A DNA stretch of 59,405 bases from Prolixibacteraceae bacterium (GTDB lineage: Bacteria; Bacteroidota; Bacteroidia; Bacteroidales; Prolixibacteraceae), in the NCBI GenBank assembly GCA_028282705.1, contig JANQHI010000063.1, positions 1 through 59,405 on the forward strand, read 5' to 3'. Shown here piece by piece: positions 7,837 to 15,847 of the stretch. The notes under the pieces were generated by a model. The model was not told the origin of the DNA and did no database searches. It saw only the letters and a list, made by a program, of their open reading frames with translations. A program made the position numbers and the translations under genes. How positions within the stretch are numbered: the stretch's first letter is position 1; each line of letters starts with the position of its first letter.

Positions 7837-9669
7837 GTGGACCTACTTGCCAGGCGTCGTTATGTAATTGGTGGCTTCATATTAATTGTTGGAGTAATTT
7901 TTATTGTAAAATTATTTAACCTTCAGGTTTTAAGTACCACATATAAGCAGTATGCAACTAATAATGTGGTAAGGAAGATAGTCCAATACCCTTCGCGTGG
8001 TTTAATATATGATAGGAATGGTGAGTTGCTAGTTATTAACAAAGCTGCCTATGACCTCCTCATTACCCCTCGCGAAGTCTCTGTTTTTGATACTACAACA
8101 CTTTGTAATATTTTAAAAATAAAGAAAACTGAATTAGAGGAAAAAATCAGGGATGCCAAAGAATATTCCAATTATAAACCTTACATTATTGTCAAGCAAA
8201 TATCTCCTGAAACATATGCATTTTTGCAAGAACAGATGTATAAATATCCTGGGTTTTACATTCAGCCAAGGACTTTGAGGGAATACCCCAGGAAAATTGC
8301 ATCACATGTATTGGGCTATGTAGGGGAGGTTGATGACCAAGCACTCCAAAACGACAAATATTACCAGGTTGGTGATTATACAGGAATTAGTGGAATTGAA
8401 AGGGCTTATGAAAACTTGTTGAGGGGAGAAAAAGGGGTTAAATATTTCCTGGTTGATGTACACAATAGGGTTAAAGGAAGCTATAACAATGGGCGTTCTG
8501 ATGTCCTATCACATTTAGGGAAAGACATCACTTCAACCCTTGATGCAGACCTTCAGGAATATGCAGAACAGTTGCTTAAAAATAAAAAAGGCAGTGTGGT
8601 AGCCATAGAACCATCTACAGGTGAGGTGCTGGCATTGGTAAGTGCTCCCAATTTTGACCCAAATTTATTGGTTGGGCGCGAAAGAAGCAGCAATTATTTT
8701 AAATTATCAGCAGATACCTTACAGCCCATGTTTAACAGGGCTTTAATGGCTCGTTACCCTCCAGGGTCTACTTTTAAAATGGTAAATGCTTTAATTGCAT
8801 TAAATGAGAGGGTTATCTCTCCATATACCCAGTTTACATGTGCACATGGGTATCATGTGGGCAGTTTTACCCAAAGGTGCCATCACAACCAGGCATTTCG
8901 TTTAACAGGCTCAATTGCACAATCATGTAATGCATATTATTGCTATGTTTTCAGGTATATCCTTGAGAAACCTTTGTTTGAAGGTGTCAGGAATGGTTAT
9001 GATGTGTGGAGGGAAAAGGTACTAAGTTTTGGGTTTGGCAAAAAGCTTGGGACCGACCTTGCAAATGAAGCAGCAGGGTTTGTGCCAACTTCAGAATATT
9101 ATGAGAAGAATGTTTTTAAAGGGTCAAGGTGGAGGGCTCTTCCTATTATATCACTAGCTATTGGGCAGGGGGAATTGGGGATAACCCCTCTTCAGATGGC
9201 TAATTATGCTTCAATACTGGCCAATAGAGGGTATTATTATACCCCTCATGTAGTGAAGAATATTGAAGGGCAAAATGGGATAGGGCCACGTTTTTTGGAG
9301 AAACATACGACCTTAATTGATGACGAACATTTTGAGAAAGTACTTGATGGGATGGAGCGGGTAATGGAACCTCCTGGCACAGGTTGGCATTCTAAAATAC
9401 CAGGTATCAGGATGTGTGGGAAAACAGGTTCTGTGCAAAACCCACCCTATATAGCCCACTCAGTATTTATGGGCTTTGCTCCACGCGAAAACCCCCAAAT
9501 TGCCATTTCTGTGTATATTGAAAATGGTGAAGAAGGTTCATATTATGCTGCACCTATAGCAAGCCTTTTGGTCGAAAAATACATAAATGGTTCAATATCA
9601 CAGAGGAGGAAGGTATTAGAAAAAAGGATGATGGAGGCAGAATTACTAAACCCTTTTGGATTGAATTAA
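7837..9669 (+). CDS. mrdA: Penicillin-binding protein 2 (elongation transpeptidase)
   Basis: PBP2 is the class B transpeptidase that cross-links new peptidoglycan during elongation. The N-terminal membrane anchor (about residues 8-28) is followed by the dimerisation domain (RGLIYDRNGELL) and the transpeptidase domain. Its catalytic motifs are complete: Ser311-Thr-Phe-Lys314 (SxxK), SCN in QSCNAYY, and KTG in CGKTGSVQ. The 610 aa is normal. Translation starts at GTG, chosen because of the strong ribosome site. The stop codon directly abuts the rodA ATG, as expected for an obligate partner pair with the RodA glycosyltransferase. Confidence 0.96.
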   Translation: MDLLARRRYVIGGFILIVGVIFIVKLFNLQVLSTTYKQYATNNVVRKIVQYPSRGLIYDRNGELLVINKAAYDLLITPREVSVFDTTTLCNILKIKKTELEEKIRDAKEYSNYKPYIIVKQISPETYAFLQEQMYKYPGFYIQPRTLREYPRKIASHVLGYVGEVDDQALQNDKYYQVGDYTGISGIERAYENLLRGEKGVKYFLVDVHNRVKGSYNNGRSDVLSHLGKDITSTLDADLQEYAEQLLKNKKGSVVAIEPSTGEVLALVSAPNFDPNLLVGRERSSNYFKLSADTLQPMFNRALMARYPPGSTFKMVNALIALNERVISPYTQFTCAHGYHVGSFTQRCHHNQAFRLTGSIAQSCNAYYCYVFRYILEKPLFEGVRNGYDVWREKVLSFGFGKKLGTDLANEAAGFVPTSEYYEKNVFKGSRWRALPIISLAIGQGELGITPLQMANYASILANRGYYYTPHVVKNIEGQNGIGPRFLEKHTTLIDDEHFEKVLDGMERVMEPPGTGWHSKIPGIRMCGKTGSVQNPPYIAHSVFMGFAPRENPQIAISVYIENGEEGSYYAAPIASLLVEKYINGSISQRRKVLEKRMMEAELLNPFGLN

Positions 9670-11094
9670 ATGGCAAGCAGGAAAAACATATGGTTGAATA
9701 TTGACTGGGTTTCTGTGTTGCTATATACAATACTTGTTTTCCTTGGGTGGGTTAATATATATGCAGCAGTTTTCAATGAAGAATATAACAGCATATTTGA
9801 TATTAGCCAACGTTATGGCAAGCAACTCATTTGGATAGGAGCTGCATTTATTATTGCATTTTTTATTTTAATTACAGAGTCAAGGTTTTACCAGTTTTTT
9901 GCTTACCCAATTTATGGTTTTATAATATTCCTTTTGGTTACAGTCCTTTTCCTTGGGACCGAGGTGAATGGGGCAAAATCGTGGTTTATCATTGGAAATG
10001 TGGGTTTTCAACCTTCTGAATTTGCAAAGTTTGCCACTGGCCTTGCTTTGGCCAAATATATGAGCTCCCACAATTTTAAATTGCAGAATTTTCGTTCATT
10101 TGGGATTATTGCTGCCATCCTGTTAATTCCTTCCCTATTGATCTTTTTGCAAAATGATACAGGTTCAGCATTGGTATATGTTGTTTTTATACTGGTATTA
10201 TACAGGGAGGGGTTAAGTGGGATTGTACTATTCTTTGGGGTTCTGGCAGTAACCTTATTTGTTTTAGCCCTGGTGGTTGATAATGCCTTGCTTATTGCCA
10301 TTATGATAACCTCAGCACTGGTTATTTTCTATTTTATTAGGCATAAACGGAAATTCTTTTTAAAAGTTTTGTTGATCGTGTTATCTGTTTGTGGTGCAGT
10401 ACTATTGGTCAATTTATTGTTAAGCAATAAGTCCCGAATTGAGGACATATTAATTGTATTGTCATTATTATTAGCCATCACATTTTTGATATTCTCCATA
10501 CGTTTACGCTTATATAGTTATGTTCTGCTGTTACTAGTATTCATAAGCTCTGTTATTTTTACTCTTTCAGTAGATTATGTTTTTGAAAATATGCTGGGAG
10601 ATTACCAACAAGATAGGATAAACAACTTGCTGGGTATTAAATCTGACCCTCATGGGGCTGGTTGGAATGTTAACCAGAGCAAAATAGCCATTGGTTCAGG
10701 GGGATTTAATGGGAAAGGGTTTTTGAATGGAACCCAAACCAAATTTGATTTTGTACCTGAGCAAAGCACTGACTTTATATTCTGCACTGTTGGCGAAGAA
10801 TGGGGGTTTCTTGGAGCCTCCTTCATTGTCATCCTTTTTTTAGCATTGCTGTTACGCCTTCTTTGGTTGGCTGAAAGGCAGAGGTCTGCATTTGCCCGGA
10901 TTTATGGGTATTCAGTTACATCAATCCTCTTCTTTCATTTTGTTGTTAATATTGGGATGACCATTGGCCTGGTTCCTGTAATAGGGATACCTTTGCCTTT
11001 TTTTAGTTATGGGGGATCTTCATTATGGTCATTTACCATCCTACTTTTCATATTTTTCAGGCTTGATGCAAACAGGCTTCAACAAAATTTGTAG
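9670..11094 (+). CDS. rodA: Peptidoglycan glycosyltransferase RodA
   Basis: RodA is the SEDS-family polymerase that extends glycan strands from lipid II, working with PBP2. The protein has about ten transmembrane helices, the NGAKSWF and FQPSEFAK block (residues 98-118), and the SEDS C-terminal signatures FVPEQSTDFIFCTVGEEWGF and PLPFFSYGGSS. At 474 aa it is longer than the E. coli protein; the extra length is hydrophobic sequence in the middle, as in other Bacteroidota. It is the last gene of the elongation operon. Confidence 0.95.
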   Translation: MASRKNIWLNIDWVSVLLYTILVFLGWVNIYAAVFNEEYNSIFDISQRYGKQLIWIGAAFIIAFFILITESRFYQFFAYPIYGFIIFLLVTVLFLGTEVNGAKSWFIIGNVGFQPSEFAKFATGLALAKYMSSHNFKLQNFRSFGIIAAILLIPSLLIFLQNDTGSALVYVVFILVLYREGLSGIVLFFGVLAVTLFVLALVVDNALLIAIMITSALVIFYFIRHKRKFFLKVLLIVLSVCGAVLLVNLLLSNKSRIEDILIVLSLLLAITFLIFSIRLRLYSYVLLLLVFISSVIFTLSVDYVFENMLGDYQQDRINNLLGIKSDPHGAGWNVNQSKIAIGSGGFNGKGFLNGTQTKFDFVPEQSTDFIFCTVGEEWGFLGASFIVILFLALLLRLLWLAERQRSAFARIYGYSVTSILFFHFVVNIGMTIGLVPVIGIPLPFFSYGGSSLWSFTILLFIFFRLDANRLQQNL

Positions 11095-11103
11095 ATAAGT
11101 TAT

Positions 11104-11151
11104 CTAAAAATTAAGGGTAATACTAAAATTTTTAGGTTCCGCTTTTTTTTA
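11104..11151 (+). terminator. Probable terminator after rodA
   Basis: Nine-base AT-rich arms CTAAAAATT (11104-11112) and AATTTTTAG (11127-11135) are followed seven bases later by a T8 run. The weak stem makes this tentative, but its place just after the operon end fits. Confidence 0.45.
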
Positions 11152-11363
11152 TTACTTTTAGGCGGCTTAAGGGAAAAGGCGAAAATTTCACGCTAAGTGA
11201 AAATCTATTTATTTAAGAAATTAGGATATCTGATTCAGGTGGGTTAGAGTAAAAAATTATTGTTGGAAATGAAACAGGACATAATAAAAATATTGGTTTG
11301 TAAATACTGTTTATTATGGCTTGTTCTATATAGGTTCTCTTTAAAATTAAACATTTAATTATT

Positions 11364-12659
11364 ATGAAATATCGTTCTTATTCTTCACATAATTTTAGGC
11401 AAATACCTCAGATTGAGAGGTTAACAGAAGAGCAGAAGTTTGTAATTCAGGTGGTGGGTACAGTTTTGCCATTCAGGACAAGCAATTATGTTATTGATGA
11501 GTTAATTAACTGGGATAACTTTGAAAAAGACCCATTTTATATATTGACTTTCCCACAGAGAGATATGTTAAGCCCGCGCCAGTTTGATAGGGTAGCAAGC
11601 CTGATAAAAAGGGAAGCTCCAAGGCATGAGGTAAAACAAGTGGTTGATGAAATCAGGATGGAACTAAACCCTAATCCTGCTGGGCAAGAGCACAATGTCC
11701 CCGAATTTGAAGGGGAAAGGCTTCCCGGCATACAGCACAAGTATAGTCAAACCATGTTGTTTTTCCCAACCCAGGGGCAGACTTGCCATGCTTATTGTAC
11801 ATTTTGCTTTAGGTGGCCACAATTTGGTTTGAGCGATTTTAAATTTGCAATGAAAGATGCAGATTTAATGGTAAAATACTTGAAAGCCAATCCAAACATC
11901 ACTGATGTTTTGTTTACAGGTGGTGACCCAATGGTGATGAAAACCAAAATTTTTGAAACATATTTCAATGCCATACTTGATGCTAATGTACCTCATTTAA
12001 GAACCATCAGGATAGGCACTAAGGCACTAACTTACTGGCCTTATCGTTTTATAACTGATGAAGATGCTGATGAATTGATGAGGTTATTTGAAAAAGTAAA
12101 GAGCCGGGGCATTAATATAGCCCTTATGGCTCATGTTAACCATCCTGATGAATTGATTCCCACAGCAGTGAAAGATGCCATTAAGCGCCTCCATACTGTT
12201 GGGGTGCAAATTCGTTCACAATCTCCAATCCTTAAGAATATTAATGATAATTCAACCCTGTGGGCGAGGAAGTGGAAAGAAGAAGTCAAACAAGGAATTG
12301 TACCTTATTATATGTTTGTTCCAAGGGATACAGGAGCCCAGGATTATTTTGCAGTCCCACTCGAAAGGACCTGGAAAATATTTAGGTGGGCATATAGCCA
12401 TGTAAGTGGGATTTGCAGGACTGTTAAAGGGCCAAGCATGTCTTGTGGTGCTGGGAAGATCCAGGTTTTGGGTGTTTCTGAAATTAATGGAGAGAAGGTT
12501 TTTGTATTGAATTTCCTTCAGGGGAGAAACCAAAACTGGGTTGGCAAGCCATTCTTTGCTGAATATAACCCTGATGCCATATGGATTTCTGACTTAAAAC
12601 CTGCATTTGGGAAAGAGTGTTTCTTTTACGAAGATGAACTATTCAGGATAATGAATTAG
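11364..12659 (+). CDS. KamA-family radical SAM protein (lysine 2,3-aminomutase-like)
   Basis: This is a radical SAM enzyme of the KamA family, whose founding member isomerises lysine to beta-lysine using SAM, a 4Fe-4S cluster and PLP. The cluster cysteines are Cys141, Cys145 and Cys148 (CHAYCTFC), and FTGGDPMVMK supplies the GGD-type SAM contact. Lys365 in SCGAGKIQVLG sits where lysine aminomutase holds PLP. The Gly-rich loop is altered compared with the usual PGGGGK, and the protein is longer in its N-terminal part. The substrate is therefore uncertain: lysine, glutamate or another amino acid. It stands alone, overlapping the convergent acpH by four bases. Confidence 0.85.
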   Translation: MKYRSYSSHNFRQIPQIERLTEEQKFVIQVVGTVLPFRTSNYVIDELINWDNFEKDPFYILTFPQRDMLSPRQFDRVASLIKREAPRHEVKQVVDEIRMELNPNPAGQEHNVPEFEGERLPGIQHKYSQTMLFFPTQGQTCHAYCTFCFRWPQFGLSDFKFAMKDADLMVKYLKANPNITDVLFTGGDPMVMKTKIFETYFNAILDANVPHLRTIRIGTKALTYWPYRFITDEDADELMRLFEKVKSRGINIALMAHVNHPDELIPTAVKDAIKRLHTVGVQIRSQSPILKNINDNSTLWARKWKEEVKQGIVPYYMFVPRDTGAQDYFAVPLERTWKIFRWAYSHVSGICRTVKGPSMSCGAGKIQVLGVSEINGEKVFVLNFLQGRNQNWVGKPFFAEYNPDAIWISDLKPAFGKECFFYEDELFRIMN

Positions 12660-13270
12660 CCCGAGTATTTTTCAACAGGTTTTTTGATCTTTATATTAAA
12701 ATCTGATTCAACATAAGTTATAAGCTCCCCAATGAATAGCTTGAAATTTTGGGAGATTAATTCATTATGTTTTTGCAATGCATAGATTGCATAATCAGGG
12801 CCAGAGGGCAGTGAGGTATATTGTTTCATTATCTCCAAAGCCCTTTTTATTCCTGAAATGGTGGCATAAGATTCAAGCCTTTTGCTGTGGATCATTATAG
12901 GGAGGAACCTTTGTACCTTCCCGGGAAGGACAGTAAAACGGGACAAAAGGATACCATTGATCTTACGTGTGAAATCCCTTAATTTGTAATCTGAATAAAG
13001 ATGCCAGTTAATAGCAAGGATATGGTCAAATACCACATCAACTACAATGCCTGAGTAACGCCCATAACCTTCCCTGAAATAGCTAATTATTTCTTTTACC
13101 AGTTCATGGGAATCTGTAAATGAGTCAATGTGCCTGTGTAGTAAAATTCCATTCTGTATTTTCCCTGGGTATTTTAAATAATTTTTCCCCTTTACATAAT
13201 CACCAATAAAATTCCCTACTACCACATCATCCTCTTCTCCTGATAAATACAAATGTGCCAGAAAATTCAT
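12656..13270 (-). CDS. acpH: Acyl carrier protein phosphodiesterase (DUF479)
   Basis: This is an AcpH/DUF479 family protein, which removes the phosphopantetheine arm from holo-ACP. The family start MNFLAHLYLS, the metal-ligand region GNFIGDYVKG and LLHRHIDSFTD, and DVVFDHILAINW are all present. The 204-aa length is normal. It is convergent with the KamA gene, sharing four bases at the stop codons, and diverges from the gene at 13.4 kb across 128 bp. Confidence 0.88.
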   Translation of the reverse strand: MNFLAHLYLSGEEDDVVVGNFIGDYVKGKNYLKYPGKIQNGILLHRHIDSFTDSHELVKEIISYFREGYGRYSGIVVDVVFDHILAINWHLYSDYKLRDFTRKINGILLSRFTVLPGKVQRFLPIMIHSKRLESYATISGIKRALEIMKQYTSLPSGPDYAIYALQKHNELISQNFKLFIGELITYVESDFNIKIKKPVEKYSG

Positions 13271-13398
13271 ATAATTTTTTTACTGAATATAACTTCAACT
13301 TTAATAAGTTGTTCAGCAAGAAAACCCCATGAATGAGTTTTATCCTGTTTTAGGTTACCAATTGTAGTTAATTTTTGGCTAAATAAAAAATTAATGAT

Positions 13399-14742
13399 AT
13401 GACTGTGAGAAAAGTATTAATTATTGGTGCAGCAGGAAGGGATTTCCACAATTTTAACACACATTTCCGTGGGAACAATGATTACAAAGTAGAAGCATTT
13501 ACTGCAGCTCAAATCCCTGATATAGAGGGGCGCAAATATCCACGTGAGTTGGCAGGGGAATTATATCCTGATGGTATTCCTATTTATCCTCAGGAAGAGC
13601 TTCAATCTTTGATCAAGGAGTTGGAGATTGACCTGTGTGTCTTTTCATATAGTGATGTAAGCAACCAATATGTGATGAGGCTTAGTGCAATTGTGAATGC
13701 TGCAGGGGCAGAGTTTTCATTGTTATCTCCAAGCCAAACAATGATTAAGAGTACAAAACCAGTGATTTCAGTTTGTGCAACCCGGACAGGATGTGGGAAA
13801 AGCCAGACCAGCAGGAAAATTGTACAGTCATTGATGGATGAAGGGTTAAAAGTTGTAGCAATTCGCCACCCCATGCCTTATGGTGACCTGGCAAAACAAA
13901 AAGTCCAACGTTTTGCTACCATTGAAGACCTGGAGCACCATAAATGCACCATTGAAGAAATGGAAGAATATGAACCACATATTATCAGGGGTAATGTTAT
14001 TTATGCTGGGGTTGATTATGAAGCAATAGTAAGGGCTGCTGAAAATGACCCTGATGGCTGTGATGTGATCCTTTGGGATGGTGGAAACAATGACTTCCCT
14101 TTTTATAAACCTGATTTATCAATAACTGTGGTTGACCCACACAGGGTGGGGTCTGAATTATCCTATTACCCCAGTGAGATAAACCTACTATTATCAGATG
14201 TAATTATTATTAATAAAATTGATACAGCCAATCCTGAAGATATACAACTCCTAAGGAAAAATATTGCTAAAGTGAACCCTAATGCTGTTATTATTGATGG
14301 GGCAAGCCCTGTAAGGGTAGATAACCCTGAAGTAATAAAAGGTAAAAAAGTTCTGGCAATTGAAGATGGCCCAACACTTACCCATGGCGAAATGAAAATT
14401 GGGGCAGCCATTGTGGCAGCTTCAAAATATGGGGCAAAAAAACTGGTTGACCCACGTCCATTCACTGTGGGGAAACTATCGCAAACATTTGAAATATATC
14501 CTGAAATTGGGACTTTGCTTCCTGCAATGGGGTATGGTGAAGAACAAATAAAAGACCTTCAGGAAACCATAAATAATACTGAATGTGAGGCAGTAATAAT
14601 TGGTACACCCATTGACCTGAGCAGGATAGTAAAAATTGATAAGCCTACCACAAGGGTTTATTATGACCTGGAAGAAATTGGGTTTCCCAAGCTCAGTGAT
14701 ATTTTAGAAGGTTTTATTAAAAACCAGCAATTAGGAAATTAA
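13399..14742 (+). CDS. Cyclic 2,3-diphosphoglycerate synthase-like NTPase
   Basis: The protein resembles cyclic 2,3-diphosphoglycerate synthetase of thermophilic archaea and its broader bacterial GTPase-like relatives. A Rossmann-type N-terminus (KVLIIGAAGRDFHNF) precedes a P-loop, TRTGCGKSQTS at about residues 127-137, and an LWDGGNNDFPF switch-like segment, then a NKIDTA base-recognition-like motif at about 274. At 447 aa it matches the archaeal enzyme length. Bacteria of this group are not known to accumulate cyclic diphosphoglycerate, so the physiological product is unclear. It is a single-gene unit followed by a terminator. Confidence 0.75.
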   Translation: MTVRKVLIIGAAGRDFHNFNTHFRGNNDYKVEAFTAAQIPDIEGRKYPRELAGELYPDGIPIYPQEELQSLIKELEIDLCVFSYSDVSNQYVMRLSAIVNAAGAEFSLLSPSQTMIKSTKPVISVCATRTGCGKSQTSRKIVQSLMDEGLKVVAIRHPMPYGDLAKQKVQRFATIEDLEHHKCTIEEMEEYEPHIIRGNVIYAGVDYEAIVRAAENDPDGCDVILWDGGNNDFPFYKPDLSITVVDPHRVGSELSYYPSEINLLLSDVIIINKIDTANPEDIQLLRKNIAKVNPNAVIIDGASPVRVDNPEVIKGKKVLAIEDGPTLTHGEMKIGAAIVAASKYGAKKLVDPRPFTVGKLSQTFEIYPEIGTLLPAMGYGEEQIKDLQETINNTECEAVIIGTPIDLSRIVKIDKPTTRVYYDLEEIGFPKLSDILEGFIKNQQLGN

Positions 14743-14762
14743 CATACAATTTTTGTAAAGGT

Positions 14763-14808
14763 AAAACCATCCTTTAAGCTAATAACTAGGTCTTAATGGG
14801 TGGTTTTT
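14763..14808 (+). terminator. Terminator after the cDPGS-like gene
   Basis: AAAACCATCC (14763-14772) pairs with GGGTGGTTTT (14798-14807), including one G-T wobble, and runs into a short T tract. Confidence 0.7.
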
Positions 14809-14920
14809 CTTTTTCTGCCCCTGGTTTATTTATGGTTAAAATACGTGAGATTGATTTGTAAGAATACAACTTCTATTAAAATGGGTTATTTTTGTGAGGC
14901 TGGAATTTAGTAAATAAAAT

Positions 14921-15829
14921 ATGGCAGGCAATTCAGTTTTAGCATTTGGGGAGTTGGTATGGGATATTTATCCTGATTCACAGATTTTAGGGGGAGCTCC
15001 AACAAATTTGGTGTTTAGGCTAAATTCATTTAGCCATGAAGCTCACCTGCTGACACGGGTAGGAGATGACCAACTTGGGCATGAAGCAATTAAGAAAGTA
15101 GCGGAGCTTGGCATTTCAACAGAAAATATCCAGCGCGATAATGTCTTCCCCACAGGAACAGTAAATGTAGTTATTGATAGCGAAGGGCAACCAGATTACA
15201 ATATCCAACGGGATGTAGCTTATGACCATATTGAATTATCTTCTGATGTACTTAGGTTGATAAAACAGACAAGGTGCATTTGTTTTGGTACCTTGGTGCA
15301 ACGCTATGGGATATCAAAAAATACTTTAAGGGAGATAATACATGAGTCTAAAGGTTCAATAAAATTCCTTGACCTCAAATTGAGGAAGAATTGTTACACA
15401 GGGATTATCCTTGAAAGCAGCTTGAATTTTGCTGATATTTTAAGGTTAAAAGAAAGTGAGCTGTATAGTTTAAAAAGGGAATTAGGTTTAAAGGGTGAAA
15501 AACTTGATGTTTTAACAAAAGAACTTATATGGAAATACAACATTGAATTGGTGTTGGTTACTAAAGGTAAAAATGGTGTATTTGGGATGGATAATAAAAA
15601 TAACTATTACCAAGACCCGGGGTATATGATTGAACAAAAAGACACTGTTGGGGCAGGGATTGCATTTTCAGCAGGATTCCTGCATTATTACCTCAATGGC
15701 AAATCAGTAGAAGAGGCAATTAACTTTGGGAATGCAACTGGTGCAATGGTGGCTAGCACAACTGGAGCTACCTCTTTTGTGAGGAAAAAGGACATACTAA
15801 AACTCATAAAAACAGGGAAACGCAGGTAA
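14921..15829 (+). CDS. PfkB-family sugar kinase lacking the catalytic Asp
   Basis: This is a ribokinase/PfkB-fold protein most like bacterial fructokinases: GELVWDIYP at the N-terminus, GGAPTNLVFRLNSF as the sugar-binding GG motif, and LVTKGKNGVFG before the C-terminal signature. In that signature the expected DTxGAGD reads DTVGAGI. Position 247, the Asp that normally acts as the catalytic base, is Ile (codon ATT). The rest of the motif and the 302-aa length are intact, so this is not obvious decay. It may be a pseudokinase, or a sugar-binding or regulatory protein. A TATTTTTG -7 element lies at 14887-14894. Confidence 0.82.
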   Translation: MAGNSVLAFGELVWDIYPDSQILGGAPTNLVFRLNSFSHEAHLLTRVGDDQLGHEAIKKVAELGISTENIQRDNVFPTGTVNVVIDSEGQPDYNIQRDVAYDHIELSSDVLRLIKQTRCICFGTLVQRYGISKNTLREIIHESKGSIKFLDLKLRKNCYTGIILESSLNFADILRLKESELYSLKRELGLKGEKLDVLTKELIWKYNIELVLVTKGKNGVFGMDNKNNYYQDPGYMIEQKDTVGAGIAFSAGFLHYYLNGKSVEEAINFGNATGAMVASTTGATSFVRKKDILKLIKTGKRR

Positions 15830-15847
15830 CTAGCTATTTCCTGATAA

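Noticed and set aside
11186-11202. TTTCAC-GTGAAA hairpin between rodA and the KamA gene
   Set aside because: The 6-bp AT-rich stem is too weak and has no T tract; it is not distinguishable from chance.
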